The notes below the pieces were generated by a model, which was not told the DNA's origin, did no database searches, and saw nothing but the letters and a program-made list of their open reading frames with translations. From Vibrio variabilis (lineage in GTDB: Bacteria; Pseudomonadota; Gammaproteobacteria; Enterobacterales; Vibrionaceae): a stretch of DNA of 64,000 bases. The position numbers were made by a program, and so were the translations under genes. Where the stretch lies: contig NZ_JYJK01000092.1 of the NCBI RefSeq assembly GCF_003263785.1, positions 31,223 to 95,222 of the forward strand, read 5' to 3'. Of this stretch, positions 19,227-29,580 are shown piece by piece; within the stretch, counting starts at the first letter, position 1, and each line of letters opens with the position of its first letter.

Positions 19227-20080
19227 TGCAAGTCCATACTTTAGAGTCTACAAGCTCGTCTGAAAATACGATGACCTCAGGTATCGAGTTTAATTGCGTT
19301 AGCGTACACCACTACTCACTGCCCAAATGGCTGGGTGGCAAACCCTTTAGAGCACTAGAAAAGGTGTCACTCAAGGTTGCCGATCGCAGCGTCGCCATAG
19401 TCGGGCCTTCTGGCGCAGGTAAATCTACCATGATTGAGCTCTTGTTTGGACTGCGAGCGCCACAAGAAGGGAACATCAATGTATTGGGACACACCCTGCC
19501 AATCGCCTCGAATAAAGAGCGCCTTGAACTATGTAAGCAGATCCAACTGATTCCACAAGAGCCGCATACCAGTCTGAACCCTTATTACACCGTCGCACAA
19601 ATCTTAGTTGAGCCGCTGGAAAGTCTAGGAATTAAAGGCAACCATCAACAAAAAGCAAGAAGAGCACTGGAAGAAGTGGGTCTTCGACATGAACTTTTGA
19701 CTCTCACGCCAAGCCAACTTTCCACCGGTCAGGCACAGCGCGTCGCCATTGCACGAGCACTTATAGTCGAGCCCGAACTACTGGTTTCCGATGAACCAAC
19801 CAGCAGCCTTGATCCTGTAAACCGCCAGCGACTTATTGACCTGCTCAACACGCTCAAGCAGCAAAGAAAATTAAAACTCATTTTAGTTACGCACGACCTA
19901 GGCGCAGCCAATGCGTTGTGTGATGACATTATGGTCTTAGACCGTGGTCAAGTAGTGGAGCATGATGACGCAAAGCGCATTATGAACACCCCTACTCACC
20001 CAACAACCAAGGCGTTAATCCACGCCCAATCGCTTTCCTCAGCGATTAATAAAAATAAACCCAACTCACAATTACTATAG
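19226..20080 (+). CDS. Peptide/nickel-type ABC transporter ATPase (DppF/NikE type)
   Basis: 284-residue partner ATPase. Walker A GPSGAGKST, Q-loop LIPQEPHTSLNP, Walker B LLVSDEPTSSLDP, switch His in ILVTHDLG. The signature motif is LSTGQ rather than LSGGQ, a known tolerated variation in this family. It overlaps the preceding stop and is followed by the solute-binding protein gene after 12 bp. Confidence 0.9.
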   Translation: MQVHTLESTSSSENTMTSGIEFNCVSVHHYSLPKWLGGKPFRALEKVSLKVADRSVAIVGPSGAGKSTMIELLFGLRAPQEGNINVLGHTLPIASNKERLELCKQIQLIPQEPHTSLNPYYTVAQILVEPLESLGIKGNHQQKARRALEEVGLRHELLTLTPSQLSTGQAQRVAIARALIVEPELLVSDEPTSSLDPVNRQRLIDLLNTLKQQRKLKLILVTHDLGAANALCDDIMVLDRGQVVEHDDAKRIMNTPTHPTTKALIHAQSLSSAINKNKPNSQLL

Positions 20081-20092
20081 AGAACACTCACC

Positions 20093-21598
20093 ATGCGTTT
20101 CCATTCCATTAAATTAGCCTGTGCGCTTGCTTTCGCTTTGCCATTGACAGGCTGTTTCGATTCTAAACAAGAAGCTCAAAATACGGCAACCGACACAGCG
20201 GTAAAATCTGAGATTCGTGTGGCTATGATGCAGCCTCCGCGCACAGGCCTATCGCCACTTTCAGACGATGCTTTCAAGCTCTCTCGTTGGAGCACAGCGG
20301 AAACGCTTATCAACCTAACGCCAAAATCAGAAGCAGAGCCAATGCTTGCAACGTCTTGGGAACAGATTGATCCTTTGACTTGGCACTTCACGATTCGTGA
20401 AGGCGTTAAATTCCATGACGGTTCAATGCTGGATGCCAATGCGGTCGTAAACTCACTTCAAAAAGCACTCGATGCCGCGCCAAAACCACGCATTCTAGAT
20501 GGTATTGACCTTGAAGTGACTGCGTTAGATGCAAACCATGTTGAAATTAAAACAACCTTCAACGACCCACTGCTTCCAAGTCGTTTATCTAGCCCTCAGT
20601 TAGCTATCCTAGCGAGCAGTGCCTACCAAGATAATGGCCGTGTTGTCCCAACGGGTACGGGCACCGGCCCATTCGAGCTAGTAGAAATTAACGGTACCAC
20701 CAGCGCAAAACTCGAGCGCTTCGATGATTACTGGGGCGAGAAAGCCAAAATTGAAACGGTTATTGCGGAATACGTACCAAACGGCTTCGCTCGCGCAGCC
20801 GCACTTCGCACTGGTACTGCAGACGTAGTGGAAGCCGTGCCTGTTTCTCAAATCGCGACACTGGATGAAAACCTACTCCACGAAGTTGCTATGCCGCGCA
20901 CCAACACTCTTTATCTGAACAACAAGTCTGAGGTATTCAGTCAGCTTGAGCTTCGTAAAGTAGCGGCGTCTGCCGTTGATCGCGAGCAGATCATCCGTAC
21001 CGTTTACGAAAACCATGCTGATATCGCAGAAGGTCTACTGGGTCCCGCTCTTACTTGGGCTTCACCAATCCGTCCAGAAGCAGCAACTCTAGAAGAAGGT
21101 AAAAAAGCCAACGGCGAGAAAATCGTTATCGGTACCTTTACCGACCGTGCAGAGCTGCCAGAAGTGGCTGCCCTGCTGAAGCAACAACTAGAAGCCGCGG
21201 GCTTCCAAGTAGAGCTTGATATCCGTGAGTACGCGCAAATCGAAAACGATGCACTGTCTGGCAAATTCGATGCCTTCATCCTGTCACGTGCAACTGTACT
21301 AGACTCGGGTGACCCAGTGGCTTACATGCAAAGTGACTTTGGCTGTAAGGGTTCATTCAACCTAGGTCAGTTTTGTTCTAAAACCGTCGATGAGGCACTG
21401 ACTCACGCAGACCTTCAGCCTCTTGGTGAACAGCGTCAAAAGGCGATCATTGCAGCCGAGCAAAAAATTCTTGGTGAATTCGCTGCGATCCCGCTGCTTC
21501 ATGAGCGTGTGGTTCAAGGTGAAAGTGAGCGTGTAACGGATGCAGTCCGTGACCCAAGTGAGCGTCGCCTAATCAACGCTAAAACAAAGGTTAACTAA
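20093..21598 (+). CDS. Solute-binding lipoprotein, family 5 (DppA/NikA type)
   Basis: 501 residues with lipobox LPLTGC, so it is tethered to the membrane facing the periplasm. Family-5 marks: SWEQIDPLTWHFTIREGVKF, HDGSMLDANAVVNSLQKAL, GTGPFELVEING and the C-terminal HERVVQGE. Ligands in this family include peptides, nickel, haem and metal-opine complexes; the sequence alone does not decide. The upstream Zur-like box favours a metal complex, as for opine metallophore systems (inference). It lies between the ATPase and permease genes of one operon. Confidence 0.9.
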   Translation: MRFHSIKLACALAFALPLTGCFDSKQEAQNTATDTAVKSEIRVAMMQPPRTGLSPLSDDAFKLSRWSTAETLINLTPKSEAEPMLATSWEQIDPLTWHFTIREGVKFHDGSMLDANAVVNSLQKALDAAPKPRILDGIDLEVTALDANHVEIKTTFNDPLLPSRLSSPQLAILASSAYQDNGRVVPTGTGTGPFELVEINGTTSAKLERFDDYWGEKAKIETVIAEYVPNGFARAAALRTGTADVVEAVPVSQIATLDENLLHEVAMPRTNTLYLNNKSEVFSQLELRKVAASAVDREQIIRTVYENHADIAEGLLGPALTWASPIRPEAATLEEGKKANGEKIVIGTFTDRAELPEVAALLKQQLEAAGFQVELDIREYAQIENDALSGKFDAFILSRATVLDSGDPVAYMQSDFGCKGSFNLGQFCSKTVDEALTHADLQPLGEQRQKAIIAAEQKILGEFAAIPLLHERVVQGESERVTDAVRDPSERRLINAKTKVN

Positions 21599-21603
21599 TC
21601 CTA

Positions 21604-23339
21604 ATGATGTCTGCTGGTGCACCTAAATTATCGTTAAACGCGGTCGCCCCATGGCTATCGCGTTTGGCGTCGCTGATTGTCGTTGTCATCCTTGTTGGTC
21701 TAATGCCAGATATTGCTGGCATCGACCCAAGCCAATCTATCCTTCGAGCACGTGCTGGTCAGCAACATATGCTAACGCCCGAAGCGCTTGCAGCGGTCCG
21801 AGAAGATCTTCAACTCGACCGCTCGGCCACAGAAAGACTACTCGATTGGTTGAGTGACGCCCTTCGAGGTGATTTAGGTGTGTCTTGGATTGATGGCACG
21901 TCAGTCTCAGAGGGCATTCAGCAGACATTGTCTACCTCACTCTTCCTAATGTCACTCGCACTCGGGCTGACGTTTTTACTGTGCGGCCTAGGATTGCTGC
22001 ACACGCTCTATCGATGGAAAGCGAACAAACTCGCTCAAACTCACAACAGTTTAAGTACGGTGCTGATATCGCTACCAGAGTATGTAGTGGCCTCAGTGCT
22101 GATCCTTATTTTATCTATTTGGTTAGGTCTTTTCCCGCCTTATGGATGGCAAGGCTGGCAACACGTTTGGCTACCTAGCTTCGCATTAGCACTGCCGGCA
22201 AGCGGATTGTTTAGTCGATTGCTTAGAGACAGCTTACAACGGGTACTCAGTGAACCTTGGGTTATTACTTGGTTGAGCGCGAATGTAAGCCCTAACCAAA
22301 TCTTACGGTTTGCGATCAAGCGAGCCATAAGCAGCCTGATCCCTCAGATTTCAATGATCATGATTGGTTTGACTGGCGGGGCGGTTGCGGTTGAACAGAT
22401 TTTCTCAATTCCAGGCATTGGCCGGCTGATTCTTGGGGCGGCAAAAGCACAAGATTTACCGATGCTACAAGGTGGGCTTTTAGTTCTACTATTGATCTCG
22501 ATATTTATTAGCAGTATCGGCCTGCTCATCCAGCAATGGCTTCTTGGGCACAGCTTAAAGAGCGGAAAATTAATCAGTAGCCACTCAACGTTCTCGTTTA
22601 CTTCGAGTAAAGGAAAACGCATTACTGCCTACTCAATTTTTGCGGTGTTGATCCTTGTCGTCGGCTGGTCACTGGTTGCTGACCCTTTTACCAGTCAATA
22701 CGTCAGGCTAGCCGCGCCGAGCCTTGAAGCGCCACTCGGTGCCGATGGTATCGGAAGAGACTTAATGGCGCGCATTGGCGCAGGCATGTTATCGACCTTC
22801 AGAGAAGGCTTCATTGCCACTTTACTGAGCCTACTCGTTGGTATTCTATTGGGCTTCAACACCCGTATTAGCCAAGGCCTTATCGAGATTACCAAAGGTG
22901 TACCGTACATCATTGCGGGTCTGCTGGTTGCGGGGTTGACCGGGATGCATCCGAGTAGCGCCATGATCGCCATCGTCTTTGTGTCTTGGGCACCGCTAGC
23001 GGCACATTGTTCAAGCCTTATTAATGAAGCCAAAGCACAGCCCTACACTCACTTAGCACCCATTTGGGGAACAGGGCGCGTAAAAGTGCTAAGACATTAC
23101 ATTTTACCTTACGTTCTGCCACCACTACTCAGACACGCATTGCTAAGACTGCCAGTCATTACCTTGAGTCTGACTGCGCTTAGCTTCATTGGTCTCGGTG
23201 CTAAGCCACCTTCACCAGAATGGGGGTTGATGATTGCGGAGAACTTACCTATATAGAACGAGCACCAATGGGTGTAATGGGACCGATAGTAGGTCTTGTT
23301 ATGATGGGCGTTGCGATCAATTTGTTGTTTGATGATTAA
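21604..23339 (+). CDS. Fused DppB-DppC-type ABC permease (one frameshift near the end)
   Basis: A single polypeptide of ~578 residues carrying both permease subunits. The N-half (to ~318) looks like DppB/NikB (REDLQLDRSATERLLDWLSD; coupling helix region VEQIFSIPGIGRLILGA). The C-half (from ~340) looks like DppC/NikC (GADGIGRDLMARIGAGMLST; ALSFIGLGAKPPSPEWGLMI). The frame breaks near 23248: as read it stops after ENLPI, but adding one C to the CC gives ENLPYIERAP and ends at 23339 with the expected terminal helix. Fused B-C permeases are uncommon; most operons encode two. Confidence 0.87.
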
Positions 23340-23451
23340 GCTGTCCATGATCCGAATCAAGGTAAAACGCGTGCAACAAGATTAACATCTCGCAACACGA
23401 AATCTTGAGATCATTAAGATCTCACATCGCTCTTAATATAAAAGCCTGATA

Positions 23452-23706
23452 ATGAACAATAACCACTCTCACATTACCCTCGAAATGATCGACGGTGCGA
23501 TCGCTAAAGTCGAATCAGCAAACCACATTTCCCTAGACGGTTTGAAAGCGCTTCTCAGCCTGCAGCCAGAGCAAACGGTGGAAATGTTTGGAGCGATGCG
23601 TGCTCTTGAGTCCATCGATGACAAATACAAACAATTGATGACCAAATATCCACAGCTTCTGGACAATGCTCAGCACGTATTGGAAACTTCCATCCTGCTT
23701 GGGTAA
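23452..23706 (+). CDS. Small conserved-looking hypothetical protein, 84 residues
   Basis: 84 residues, mostly predicted helical, with no signal peptide or membrane segment and no family I recognise (EMIDGAIAKVESANHISLDG; KALLSLQPEQTVEMFGAMRA). It stands alone between the importer operon and the chemosensory cluster. Codon use matches the neighbours, and the amino-acid sequence is balanced, so I think it is real. No clear Shine-Dalgarno site precedes the ATG. Confidence 0.6.
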   Translation: MNNNHSHITLEMIDGAIAKVESANHISLDGLKALLSLQPEQTVEMFGAMRALESIDDKYKQLMTKYPQLLDNAQHVLETSILLG

Positions 23707-23945
23707 GTTGACCAACACATAGATTCTGCGCGTCGTACTCTCTTAGTTGGCGCGCTCAATTGCCTCCATTTTGCCGCCATACTAGCGTAACTCCAACGCC
23801 CTCGCCTACCCCTTGATAATGAACGCAATTGAACATCTCCCTATTGCCAACCATACTGATATGTAACCTTTTTCCTTTTTGCTGAAGACTGTTCATCACT
23901 GTTTTGAACGCTCACAGACTCTCAGAATGCAGGAAGCAATGTGCG

Positions 23946-26081
23946 ATGTCGGAATCTAACCAACAATTCGAACTCATTTTCTTTGAAGAAATGGCGGAAC
24001 ATCTTGAAGAGATGGAATCCCTGTTACTTGAAATGAACCAAAATGATGACGAGTCTGACCTGGCGGATAAACTCAACGCTATTTTTAGAGCCGTTCACTC
24101 GATAAAAGGTGGCTCCGGTATTTTTGGTTTTGACGATATTACTCACGTCAGCCACGTTCTCGAGAACTTGCTCGATAAGTTACGCAATCATCAAATTACC
24201 CTCACCCAAGCCGTGGTTGATGCTCTGCTTAATGCCCGTGACTTGCTCGACGTCCTCAAAGGCTCCTATCAAACCGATCACGACTCAGCGTCATTCAAAT
24301 CGCAAATCACTACTCTGTGTGACGAGCTGCAGCGCGCAACCGTGTCGCCAGAGACTCCACCAGCAAATTCAGAAGCCGCCCCTTTCTCCACCAACGCCCC
24401 CTTGTCCGCTGCGGAAAAATCAACCATCAAAGTCCTGTTGGTTGAAGACAGTCAGGTGATACAAAAAGTCGCCAGTTTCACTTTAAACAAGATTGGCTTT
24501 CGTTCCGTAGAGGTTGCAGAAAATGGCGAACATGCACTAGAGATCTTAAAGGCCTCGCAAGACGAGCCTTTCCAACTGATTCTCCTCGATTGCCAAATGC
24601 CGGTTATGGATGGATATCAAGCGACTGAAAAGATACGACAAGGCGCGGCGGGAGAGACACACAAGAGCGTAACTATTATCGCCATGACCGCAATGACGGG
24701 AGATGAAGAGCAGCAAAGATGTATAGAAACAGGAATGGATGATTACCTGTTAAAGCCAATGAAAGCCGGGCTGGTGGAGAAAAAAATAAACCAATGGCGC
24801 GGCAAAATACTCCCTAATCCTGAGCCAGCACTTTCCCCTACGTCCTCATCACAGCCGAAAAAAACCGACAGCAACCAACGCGTAATCCACGCGACCAAAT
24901 CTCTGGAGTCAGCCTCAATTCGCGTGAGCACGCAAAAAGTCGATCAGCTCATCAACCAAGTGGGTGAGCTCATCATTACTCAATCTATGTTGCAAAAGCT
25001 GACCTTCGATTTAGGGCTAAACAGCAATGAACTGCTCGCCGGCAGACTCAGCCAGTTGGAGGCAAACACCAGAGATCTTCAAGCCACCGTCATGTCAGTA
25101 CGCATGATGCCCATTGGCACCGTATTTGGTCGTTTTCCACGTATCGTAAGAGATCTTTCCCACGCCCTGAATAAGCAGATACGACTTAACATTGAAGGTG
25201 AGCAAACACAGCTCGACAAGGGACTGCTCGAAATGTTGGTCGATCCGCTCACCCATTTGGTTCGCAATAGCATTGACCACGGCATCGAGTCGCCAGAGCA
25301 AAGAGCCAAACTCAACAAACCTCCCTATGGCACGATTACCTTGTCCGCTGTATATCGCGGTGGAGATGTGATTGTTCATGTTGATGATGACGGTGCCGGC
25401 ATTGATCCACAAAAAATCCTCGACAAAGCCAAAAACAACGGGCTGACACTGCCTCAGAACATAAGTGAACAAGACATATTTCAGTTAATTTTTTCAGCCG
25501 GGTTCTCCACTGCCGAGCAGGTCACTGAGGTCTCTGGGCGCGGCGTGGGTATGGATGTTGTAAAACGTAATATAGCCAGCATGGGCGGCTCTGTGGAAGT
25601 TAAGTCCAACCTTGGGACTGGAACACGTATGTCAATCCGACTGCCATTGACCCTTGCAATACTTGAAGGGATGTCGATCAATGTCGGTGATCATGTCTAC
25701 ATTATCCCGCTCTCCAATATTGTCGAATCACTGCAAGCCAAAGAGCACAGTCTCAAAAGACTGAACAGTGGCGAAACCATGATAAAAGTACATGAAGACT
25801 ACATTCCAGTACTCCGGTTGCACAACTTCTTCAACTTAGACACTGACATCACCGACCTTAGGGATGGCATCATGGTGTTGATCGAACATGGCAGTAAAAC
25901 TATTGCCTTATTTGTCGACAGCTTGCTCGGGCAGCAGCAAGTAGTGGTCAAAAACCTCGAACACAATTTCCGAAAAATACCCTGCGTTTCTGGCGCTACC
26001 ATCATGGGAGACGGACGAGTGTCTCTCATTCTCGACGTGGCGGATTTGGTTCGCCAGTCAGACACTCTGCATAGGCAGTAA
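23946..26081 (+). CDS. cheA: CheA-type histidine kinase with internal receiver domain
   Basis: Cytosolic chemosensory kinase, 711 residues. Order: Hpt (~8-110, phospho-His in AVHSIKGGSGIFGF), linker, a receiver (REC) domain (~160-280; LVEDSQ, phospho-Asp in LLDCQMPVMDGY, Lys in LLKPMK), dimerisation P3 (VDQLINQVGELIITQSM), ATPase P4 (LVRNSIDHGIESPEQ; HVDDDGAGID; GRGVGMDVVK) and a CheW-like P5. The usual P2 CheY-docking domain is missing, and the receiver sits in its place. I start at ATG 23946, with AGGAAG upstream, rather than 23904. First gene of a cluster with cheW, a receptor, cheR and cheB; no separate cheY is present. Confidence 0.9.
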   Translation: MSESNQQFELIFFEEMAEHLEEMESLLLEMNQNDDESDLADKLNAIFRAVHSIKGGSGIFGFDDITHVSHVLENLLDKLRNHQITLTQAVVDALLNARDLLDVLKGSYQTDHDSASFKSQITTLCDELQRATVSPETPPANSEAAPFSTNAPLSAAEKSTIKVLLVEDSQVIQKVASFTLNKIGFRSVEVAENGEHALEILKASQDEPFQLILLDCQMPVMDGYQATEKIRQGAAGETHKSVTIIAMTAMTGDEEQQRCIETGMDDYLLKPMKAGLVEKKINQWRGKILPNPEPALSPTSSSQPKKTDSNQRVIHATKSLESASIRVSTQKVDQLINQVGELIITQSMLQKLTFDLGLNSNELLAGRLSQLEANTRDLQATVMSVRMMPIGTVFGRFPRIVRDLSHALNKQIRLNIEGEQTQLDKGLLEMLVDPLTHLVRNSIDHGIESPEQRAKLNKPPYGTITLSAVYRGGDVIVHVDDDGAGIDPQKILDKAKNNGLTLPQNISEQDIFQLIFSAGFSTAEQVTEVSGRGVGMDVVKRNIASMGGSVEVKSNLGTGTRMSIRLPLTLAILEGMSINVGDHVYIIPLSNIVESLQAKEHSLKRLNSGETMIKVHEDYIPVLRLHNFFNLDTDITDLRDGIMVLIEHGSKTIALFVDSLLGQQQVVVKNLEHNFRKIPCVSGATIMGDGRVSLILDVADLVRQSDTLHRQ

Positions 26082-26227
26082 TTGTCATTAGCAACTCTTT
26101 GTGGGTATAGGCCAACTATTTCCTAGACTATTTTCAAATATGTCAGTTAATTGTTCAAAAATCGATCAATCACGGCGATTTTAGTCCAATGAAACGAGGC
26201 AATCTTTTGGGAATAGGAGAGAAAATA

Positions 26228-26740
26228 GTGAACAGTTCCTCCAACGATGACAACCAACCCGATGCAAAAGGCTATCTCACATTTTGGCTCGGAAAGGAGT
26301 ATTACGGGATTGATATTCTTACCGTTCAAGAAATCATCACGTACACCCAAGTGACTTCCATCGCCAATATGCCTCCCTACATCAAAGGTGTGATGAACCT
26401 CCGAGGTGTAGTAATACCCATTGTAGATATGCGAATAAAGTTTCAACTTGAAGACGTGTGCTATCACGACATGACTATCGTCATAATTCTCAATATTGGC
26501 GAGCGCATTGTCGGAATTGTTGTCGATAGCGTCGCCGATGTTGTTGATATTGATGCAGATAACATACAACCCGCCCCCGACTTCGCCGGTGCGCTAGACA
26601 CGAAATATATCCAAGGGCTCGCAACGCAAAACGAGCTCATGCTTATTTTAGTTCACATCCAAAAGCTGATGACTAGCCGCGACATGGCGCTATTTGAACA
26701 GCTCGATAGCGATGCTTCCCTTGTCCAGGATAATCAGTGA
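26228..26740 (+). CDS. cheW: CheW coupling protein
   Basis: ~170-residue CheW adaptor linking receptor to kinase. Conserved segments: LGKEYYGIDILTVQEII, MPPYIKGVMNLRGVVIPIVD and RIVGIVVDSVADV. I chose GTG at 26228 because AGGAGA lies 7 bp upstream; a longer frame from 26189 has no site. It is followed 9 bp later by the receptor gene, so the two are very likely co-transcribed and translated in step. Confidence 0.92.
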   Translation: MNSSSNDDNQPDAKGYLTFWLGKEYYGIDILTVQEIITYTQVTSIANMPPYIKGVMNLRGVVIPIVDMRIKFQLEDVCYHDMTIVIILNIGERIVGIVVDSVADVVDIDADNIQPAPDFAGALDTKYIQGLATQNELMLILVHIQKLMTSRDMALFEQLDSDASLVQDNQ

Positions 26741-26749
26741 GGTTTGCCC

Positions 26750-29580
26750 ATGAGTAACAACGACCTAGAATACCTTCTCCAAGAAAACGAGATACTGGTT
26801 TCAACCACAGACATGTCCGGCACCATTACCTCAGTGGATGATAACTTTGTACGCGTCAGTGGATTCACAAGAGAGGAGTTAATTGGTAGCCCTCACAACA
26901 TTGTTCGCCATCCCGATATGCCGAAAGAGCTGTTTGAAGATCTTTGGCGAGAAATCAAAGCCGGTAATTGTTGGTCTGGGCTCATTAAAAACAAACGAAA
27001 AAACGGCGGATTTTTCTGGGTTAAGTCCGACATAACCCCCTTGTATAAAGATGGTACTCAACTTGGTTACATGTCAATTCGCTCTATTCCCGACAAAGCT
27101 GCACTCGACAAAGTCAAAACACAATATGCAAAGTTTAAAGAAGGAGAGCAAGGTGACCACTCGATACGAAGTGGCAAGGTAGTGAAAAATCGTCGCACCA
27201 ACCGCTGCACGCTTTTACCATCAAGCAACGCTTGTTTGGCTTAGTCTCAGTAGCAACGTTCACATTACTTACCGTTCTGGGCATTGGTATTCACGGCACC
27301 TACAGCGAAAAGGAAGCGGTCGAGCATCTCTATAACAATCATATAGAGTCCTACAGTCGACTTCACAGCATAGATAAGATTTGGATTGAGAATCAATTTT
27401 TACTGCAATCGTTGTTGTCTCCAAACGACTCAGAGCAGCGGGCGACCACAACCCAGCAGTTCAAGCAAAACAGCACCAAACTTGAACAGATCAGTACAAC
27501 GCTGATCGAAAAATTCGATACCGAACACGCTTCAACTGTTGAACAGTATCGTCTAATCGCAAACCAAAGCACTCAGCTCGCCACGACTATCTTGCCAGAA
27601 ATCACCAACACGGTACTTTCTGGTGATGCTGCGCTTCAAGATAGTGAACTCTTCCGAACGCGCGTTTCTCTGGCAATGTCTGAAATCGCAAACTATCGAG
27701 ACAACCTCCAAGCACTGATTACCGAAAACCGCCGTCAATCAGCCAACATACTCCAAAAAAGTGACCAAGTATTCTGGCTTGAGGTCGCCATGCCTTCAAT
27801 CCTCACCTTTCTATTTATCATCACTTACGTCGTGTTTGCCTTTATGTTTAGTCAAGATATAAGCCACCGTTTACATGACATCCGACGCTACTTCAAACGT
27901 TTAGTAAAACAAGACTATCTGTTTGAAGTCGACGTGAAAAACAACGATGAAATTGGTGATGTTTTGCAGTCGCTCAAGGTAATGAAAGTTCAACTGGCTT
28001 ACAACATGGAGACCGTTCGCCAGAAAGCTATCTCTGCCACTCGGGTCAAGATCGCACTAGATAATGTCAGCACTAACATGATGATTGAGGACAGTGACCA
28101 TACTATCATCTACGTGAATCCCGCAATCGTCAGTATGTTTGAGCAAGCAGAGAGTGAATTCCAGACATTGTCACCTGACTTTGATCCATCTCAGCTCGTT
28201 GGCACCAAAATCAAAGACCTAAATATCCCAGGACTATGCCCTCCGCCTCATCAACCCAACTTGCCCGGTGAGTTCGAGCACGAGCAAATTGCGGCAAACA
28301 AAGAGCAGGTGCAGGAAGTGGATATTGATGGCCGAATTTTCCGCATCGTCAGTAACCCCGTCATCGACGCGACAGGCCAGCAAATTGGTTATGTCACTGA
28401 ATGGTCGGATCGCACCGCAGAGATCGCCGTTGAGAAAGAAATTGAGCACGTGATCGCCTCTGCCGTTGATGGCGACTTCACCAAACGCATGGATCTCAAT
28501 GGCAAAAACCCATTCTTCACCATGTTGTGTGGCAACATGAATCGCCTACTTGAGATAAGTGAAGTTAGCTTAGCTGACATCGTTTCCGTGCTGTCAGCAC
28601 TTGCCAAGGGGGATCTCACCGCACAAATTGAGGCAGACTACTCCGGTGCTTTTGGTGAACTAAAAACCAGCTCAAACCTGACCGTCAGTAAACTCAAAGA
28701 GATGATTCAACACATAAAAGTCTCTGCAGACACCATCAATACGGCAACCAAGGAGATTGCCATCGGCAATATCGATCTCGCACAACGCACCGAAAAACAA
28801 GCACGCAGCCTCGAAGTGACCTCATCCAGCATGGAAGAGCTGACGATTACCGTAAAACAAAACTCCGAGCACTCCAAACAGGCCAACCTTCTCGCGAAAC
28901 AAACCTCAGACAATGCGCGCAAGGGTGGCGAAGTCGTCAAGCAAGTAGTTGAAAATATGTCGGAAATTCATACCAGCTCACGAGAGATCATGAATATCAT
29001 CTCCGTCATCGATAGCATTGCCTTCCAAACCAATATTCTCGCTCTCAATGCAGCAGTGGAAGCGGCGAGAGCGGGAGAACAAGGGCGTGGCTTTGCTGTG
29101 GTTGCGACTGAAGTTCGCAATTTAGCGCAGCGCTCTGCGGCTGCGGCCAAAGAGGTAGAGAGCCTGATTAACTCCTCAGTGAATAAAATTGAAACCGGTT
29201 CAAAGCTAGCCTCCCAAGCGGGTGATTCTATTTCTGGTGTGGTTAATTCCATTCAGGATGTAGCGCAGCTGATTGAAGAGATCACCCAAGCCTCGGTGGA
29301 ACAAAGCACGGGGATCGATCAAGTGACCCAAGCGATTTTAGAGGTTGATGATGTTACCCAGCAAAACTCGGCGCTGGTAGAAGAAGGCTCGGCGGCAGCC
29401 AGTTCGTTGGAAGAACAAGTTGCTAACTTAGCGCTGTATGTTTCAGTGTTTGATACCGGAGATCAACATACGAGTGATGACACAGGTGGGTCGAAACTTC
29501 CCCCTCGGGAGAACCATTTAAGAGCCGTTAGCCCCCGTTTACTCTCAAACAGCGACAACGAAGACTGGGCTGAGTTTTGA
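26750..29580 (+). CDS. Aer-like PAS methyl-accepting chemotaxis receptor (one frameshift)
   Basis: Receptor of ~944 residues. An N-terminal PAS closely resembles the FAD-binding PAS of the aerotaxis receptor Aer ([37 protein letters not shown]). The frame breaks near 27204 and rejoins as [20 protein letters not shown] if one base is added. Then follow membrane helix 1, a ~150-residue periplasmic helical domain, helix 2 ([17 protein letters not shown]), HAMP, a second PAS, HAMP-like repeats and the signalling hairpin ([20 protein letters not shown]). The protein ends DWAEF, matching the xWxxF tether for CheR/CheB. Start ATG 26750 has AGTGAGG upstream. Its stop overlaps the cheR start. Confidence 0.88.
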
